From Treponema sp. UBA4873 (GTDB taxonomy: Bacteria; Spirochaetota; Spirochaetia; Treponematales; Treponemataceae), in the NCBI GenBank assembly GCA_002399405.1, contig DHDP01000005.1, positions 74,304 through 138,303 of the forward strand: 64,000 nucleotides of DNA. Direction: 5' to 3'. Below, one piece after another: positions 61,901-64,000 of this stretch. A program made the position numbers and the translations under genes. Positions within the stretch are counted from its first letter, which is position 1. Every line of letters starts with the position of its first letter. The notes below the pieces were generated by a model. The model ran no database searches. It was not told where the DNA came from and worked only from the letters and a program-made list of their open reading frames with translations.

Positions 61901-64000
61901 TACGACAGATGGGGCAATAAAACAAAGGAAAGCGTCGCGGAACAAAGCAGCAGCGGAACGCAGACGAAGATAACCGAGTCGCAGTATTACAAAAGCGGCT
62001 CCGCAGCGCCAGCCGGTCTTCCCTCCGGAATTCCGGGAACGGTGAAACAGAACGGAGACGGAACGTACGGTCTGCTCGTTGCGCAGCGCGTGTACGACGG
62101 ATACCGCACGATATACACAGGCTGCGCATACGATTCGTATGCACGCCCCGTCTGGAGCGGCGTCTATAATGAAGACCACTGGACGGGAAGCACGACGGCC
62201 TACTACGACGTAATCGCCGCCCACGACCGGCAGAGCGGACGCGTAAAGGAAACAGTCAGCGCCCGCGGACAGCGTACCGCATATTCGTATACATTCGACG
62301 GGAACACCTGTACGGAACGCACCGTCGCCGAAGGCGTCGTACAGGCGGACGGCAGCACGAAAGATATACCGACCCGGACAACATACGATACGGGAACCGG
62401 CAGTATAAAATCCGGGTCGGACGGAAACGGAAACGTCACGTCGTACACATACGACGCGCTCGGACGCGTGACGAAAGAAACGCTTCCCGGAAACGTCGTA
62501 ACCGGCATCGCCTACGACGACGGCGCGCATACCGTAACTATATATCGCGACGGAAAGAAAGATCCGTACGAACTGTACACGTACGACAGCCGGAACAACT
62601 TACTCCGGCAGCGGAAGTACGACTATACGGGAAGTGCAGTACAGCAGGCGGACGTCACGCTCGCCTACGACAGGTACGACCGCGTCACTTCTCTGACCGA
62701 CCAGAACGGACATACGACGCAGTACGGATACGACAGCCTGAACAGGAAAACCGCCGTGAACAATCCCGACGGGACGACCGTGACGTACCGGTATGACGAC
62801 TACGAGAGAATCAGGTACACGACTGACGAGCGCGGCAATGACATAAAGGAATACCTTGACTTCGACGGGCATACCGAAAAAGAGATAAAAGACTATACGG
62901 GACTTGCACTGACGACACAGACCGTGTACGACGGAACAGGCAGAGCGGTACAGGTGACTGATCCGCTGGGGCAGGTGACGACGACAGCGTATTCGGCGTT
63001 CGGGAAGGAACAGACCATACAGCAGCCGGCCGTTGAAGTATATGAAAACGGAGAGACGAAGACCGTTTCACCGGAAGAGTCCGTTACCTACAACGATGAC
63101 GGGCTGCCGGCAGTAAAAAAGAGCGGATATGCAGGCACCTGGCGGACAATCACCGATACATACGACGGACTTGGAAGAATCATAAAAGAGACAAGCGGTG
63201 ACGGAAACGAAGCACGGACGGTAACGAAAATCTACGACGGAGACAAGAACGTCCTTGAAGAAACGGACGGGGAAGGAAACACAAAGAAGTACACATACAC
63301 CGTACGGAATAAAAAGGCCTCGGAGACTGATGCTCTCGGAAACACGATAACATATCTCTACGACCGGAATGACAACTGTATAAAGATGAGCGACCCGCGG
63401 GAAACGGGAGACGGCAGCTTTACGATAGAGTACGCATATGACGATTACAACCGTCTTACCGGAGCAGTCGTCCCGCCCGTTCCCGGAAGCAGTGAGCGGG
63501 GGAACGTGACAGTCGTGTACGACCTCCGCGGCAACGCCCTGAGCCAGACCGCAGCTGACGGCAGCGTAACTTCCCGGACATACGACAGCAGGAACCGGAA
63601 GCTGACGGAGACGAGGAGCGGAGAAGGAGCAGTGCCCGTAACGGCATCGTGGACCTACGACGGATGCGGAAATAAAAAAACGGAGACAGCGGGAAACGCC
63701 GTAACGCAGTACGAATACGACGAAACAAACCGCCTGAAAAAGACAACGAAGCCCGACGGAGAAGTGACGGAAAATACGTACGACAGACTCGGACGGATAA
63801 CGAAAGTAAAAGACAGCTACGGATATGCAACAAGCACCGGATACAACAGCCTGAACAAACCGGTAAAGGTAACCGATGCCGGGGACAATGTGACGATCAT
63901 GCGGTACAACGTATGGGGCGACGAGACCGGACGCACTTCGATGAACAATACCGGAAGCGGAGATCAGACGTGGATAAGGGCGTACAACGCATGGAGCCAG
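55958..64000 (+). CDS. Giant discoidin/Ig/RHS (YD-repeat) exported protein, 3' end outside window
   Basis: The frame is open from the ATG at 55958 to the end of the window (2681 codons, no stop). GAGGAAG lies upstream. A signal peptide (MKRERLFTVLCSLLLLNGIYA) is followed by F5/8-type (discoidin-like) regions, roughly residues 25-150 and 170-330 (ARYAFDGDSTTYWKLSDGE; TGWQRLKLAEPVTTDKIRITF). Three tandem 87-residue Ig-like repeats lie about 907-1167. From about 1628 come RHS/YD repeats (GRITEIRDPSGTNVTTFAYDG; NVTSYTYDALGRVTKETLPG; YDRLGRITKVKDSYGY). Such proteins form hollow YD-repeat shells with a variable C-terminal effector; that C terminus is beyond the window. The gene is probably co-transcribed with the Ig-repeat gene. 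Domain limits are approximate. Confidence 0.93.
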   Translation, partial: MKRERLFTVLCSLLLLNGIYAETGVSWGDTDSSWYRESANSGITTPARYAFDGDSTTYWKLSDGESGGWVEIYIGTAVRFKSITLDVLLPEYCELSCSVESNGNLTAATGAVKAGPFDGTVTLELPAGTPESSVLHIAVSGSCAGDAELREVTYAAEENAGRYGKILPETYECSSEESISLQAQRLWDSLHESPWFVTLWNIPWEVSQTNSGNNPTGKIFPEKYGNPEGQAEIIWKLDGEYRIETLKAYFLQYWRSVRFEFNENGKWTGAQTIGPESVNGEQTGWQRLKLAEPVTTDKIRITFPGGWEQTRFISEIEVWGEGAQNDAVRELPQGELSPEGSQYFTIENGSVRGSGTHGSYPVPDGAADSLLEVTVLGKTADSLQGEWNGTPFSREPALWLNGNTIYRYAVRKEDFREGTQFLKLSNAQNVRSVLFRRNENHGRILPGWPYSDGIRTVAEAGPAAQIPGDTSKKWTFGGVYRLEKLRVLSGGGEAPECVLKLSGGSTNAVTWTDSGSGWWEAFPGGLRADELDYSGESSPDEIELYGSAEEDSVPGMELWWPRSGAENADSGDGSSVIGWLADYQVVPLINGFHPSQADTIFWLPLRRMDKSALRGCIEITGTKDGRTYSASYPLREGESEYGSFDQGEEFLSTTDGTFVVSGRAADKSYTCLIDGTETPVGSGGKFSRTVTLSDGYQRVTVELRDGNGTKAYWVKEIWRAAGNPVLVVDEPDGGMYTQNALCTITGRTGNVRDAVLTVNGVPVEVTAGRFSCGEELTEGKNEYTLVLRDSLGRSVSRTVTVILDTGIPAVSVVVPAADEYSSSSSVDFTALASGGAESADAEDLWWKINDEAWEYDTANPHTKTYTLADGSYDWSITAQDRAGNVSNTAEVHFTVDVTPPEPFDIHSDVTGWTNNTSPVVSFAATDGTSGVAYYEYNLDGTGWKAAESPVTLKDLADGTHDVFVRAVDKAGNIRLESLTVYTDAAAPENFTVQADVTGWTSDNTPTVSFATTDATSGVARYELQLDGGAWKTVESGYTFAALGDGTHLVVIRAVDRAGNNTSDSLTLYTDVTPPALFAVTSDISGWSNNNAPTVSFATTDAASGVARYELQLDGGEWRTAESGYRFADLADGEHSVTVRAVDMAGNATAETLPLFIDTTAPLAVTDCRLIPGNSDMEGKWETGDTDIIAYHIGWNEGGTDSTVSVTGTSYKKTGLANGTFVHLTVQPEDRAHNLGPVTKASGAIAGVTVQPLKRTEATLIEYENVKIALPAQGSGSKIKAVLVKEIESETLDERSVNPIISPIYSFTTLLDAGNGTLVETDHEEFKDEALVMLNYDDSAVPKGFPECDLDVYYYDTVWARWFKAEKTGIDTEQNIIIFLTNHFTNFSVQPTMLTNLNPEELRATGHRPDKTESVAGDITVSPESGTMSTEVTEFVIHGKNGYTFPVKRVYDTQTARIDGPSINASLSLGMNFNANIGASILEQLKGMGKQLASQEITTRIMNYLSRNGDYNLSTGAGWRLSLPYVAADDTNIMVRLPDGSCYSVQQMELTDSTIVPSQYHDLVLENHNGADFTFSVKQVRGEFLARVMGFGSDDISGDLRDVVKELLNGNSIAAIPGRLPDWVTVSSELAMKDGTVYRFNNSGRITEIRDPSGTNVTTFAYDGATLKTMTDPNGNVTTFTYGSKGLIMRPYITKITTTGDDGTTRSCSYTYDTDFMNMTQRCVFYTAPVLTGAEDVGGRKTEYGYKTEDNFLISGGGSIKLNVVLTILDIWPPVSAVKDKLGVYSLTLSARFGLEWPLFIDSVTAPGKGVQEVSYGIQDMSTFEVKPADYLFGFIPTAVKFSYDYYQKLMTYSVRIRNGSSSADTSYSYSMTSAGSQHLVRKAVIDDGRTVTTNSYGVRSHSYYRYVCWDDAAVEVLSNPALMTEDSLWETSYNALLKTRTTALKDGTTYETVQYGWDTDHSRIVSEAATRGSLKKNTANGYDRWGNKTKESVAEQSSSGTQTKITESQYYKSGSAAPAGLPSGIPGTVKQNGDGTYGLLVAQRVYDGYRTIYTGCAYDSYARPVWSGVYNEDHWTGSTTAYYDVIAAHDRQSGRVKETVSARGQRTAYSYTFDGNTCTERTVAEGVVQADGSTKDIPTRTTYDTGTGSIKSGSDGNGNVTSYTYDALGRVTKETLPGNVVTGIAYDDGAHTVTIYRDGKKDPYELYTYDSRNNLLRQRKYDYTGSAVQQADVTLAYDRYDRVTSLTDQNGHTTQYGYDSLNRKTAVNNPDGTTVTYRYDDYERIRYTTDERGNDIKEYLDFDGHTEKEIKDYTGLALTTQTVYDGTGRAVQVTDPLGQVTTTAYSAFGKEQTIQQPAVEVYENGETKTVSPEESVTYNDDGLPAVKKSGYAGTWRTITDTYDGLGRIIKETSGDGNEARTVTKIYDGDKNVLEETDGEGNTKKYTYTVRNKKASETDALGNTITYLYDRNDNCIKMSDPRETGDGSFTIEYAYDDYNRLTGAVVPPVPGSSERGNVTVVYDLRGNALSQTAADGSVTSRTYDSRNRKLTETRSGEGAVPVTASWTYDGCGNKKTETAGNAVTQYEYDETNRLKKTTKPDGEVTENTYDRLGRITKVKDSYGYATSTGYNSLNKPVKVTDAGDNVTIMRYNVWGDETGRTSMNNTGSGDQTWIRAYNAWSQ
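58679..59432 (+). repeat. Three tandem 261-bp in-frame repeats in the RHS gene
   Basis: Units begin near 58679, 58940 and 59201, an exact 261-bp (87-codon) period. The second and third are nearly identical over about 72 bases (from 58970 and 59231; ARYELQLDGG), showing recent duplication or gene conversion. Each encodes one Ig-like domain with a W-[TS]-x-N/D opening and an AVD-x-AGN end. Confidence 0.85.

Noticed and set aside
1..64000. tRNA or rRNA genes
   Set aside because: All gene gaps were read for cloverleaf ends (GTTCRANYC, CCA) and conserved rRNA segments; none was found.

Overview
The window reads as chromosomal DNA of a diderm spirochaete, most likely a Treponema species with roughly 50% GC. 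This is an inference from gene content: an excisionase-type HTH fused to a PTS EIIA domain, an NlpA/MetQ protein of the Tp32 kind, two adjacent phosphohexomutases, a rimP-nusA-infB-rbfA-truB operon, an MCP next to an orphan lipoprotein binding protein, and a compact type II secretion (T2SS) gene set. No marker gene fixes the species.

Layout. 1-13.4 kb is housekeeping: the end of a degenerate LytM/M23 protein, a DEDDh exonuclease, two phosphohexomutases, mnmA, metQ, a second degenerate M23 protein, a membrane-anchored propeller-like protein, cdd, an HTH-EIIA regulator, an Rpn-family nuclease, an exported transglutaminase-like protein and an RluA-type synthase. 13.4-17.2 kb holds an orphan solute-binding lipoprotein followed by a Cache chemoreceptor, with a perfect cre/LacI-type operator upstream. 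17.2-23.7 kb is the translation/transcription operon rimP-nusA-infB-rbfA-truB. 23.8-29.6 kb is oppABCDF. Both of these operons have an intrinsic-terminator hairpin in the 5' leader, just ahead of the first ribosome binding site.

29.6-46.5 kb is a T2SS locus split into divergent arms. gspD-gspE-gspF lie on the minus strand. A pseudopilin and assembly-platform arm (gspG, a tiny pseudopilin, gspJ/H-like, gspK, gspL, a GspM/GspC-like fusion, a lipoprotein and a short prepilin peptidase) lies on the plus strand. Between the arms is an AT-richer block carrying two copies of a gene pair: a large exported protein ending in an NlpC/P60-like Cys-His domain, followed by an exported protein ending in an SH3b domain. 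The first pair is intact; the second is decayed (5' truncation plus a frameshift in one gene, a frameshift at a G tract in the other). A RelE/Phd toxin-antitoxin cassette sits just after the prepilin peptidase gene and is followed by a second, displaced copy of that gene's 3' end. 47.7-64 kb holds two giant adjacent genes: a 2761-residue protein of Ig-like repeats ending in a beta-helix, and a discoidin/Ig/RHS (YD-repeat) protein that runs off the window.

Working hypothesis: the T2SS, the inserted peptidase/SH3b pairs and the two giant exported proteins form one secretion-and-substrate island. Other recurring signals are arrays of short hairpins in several gene gaps, and a class of apparently leaderless promoters (TATAGT, 7 nt, start codon) seen three times with identical geometry.
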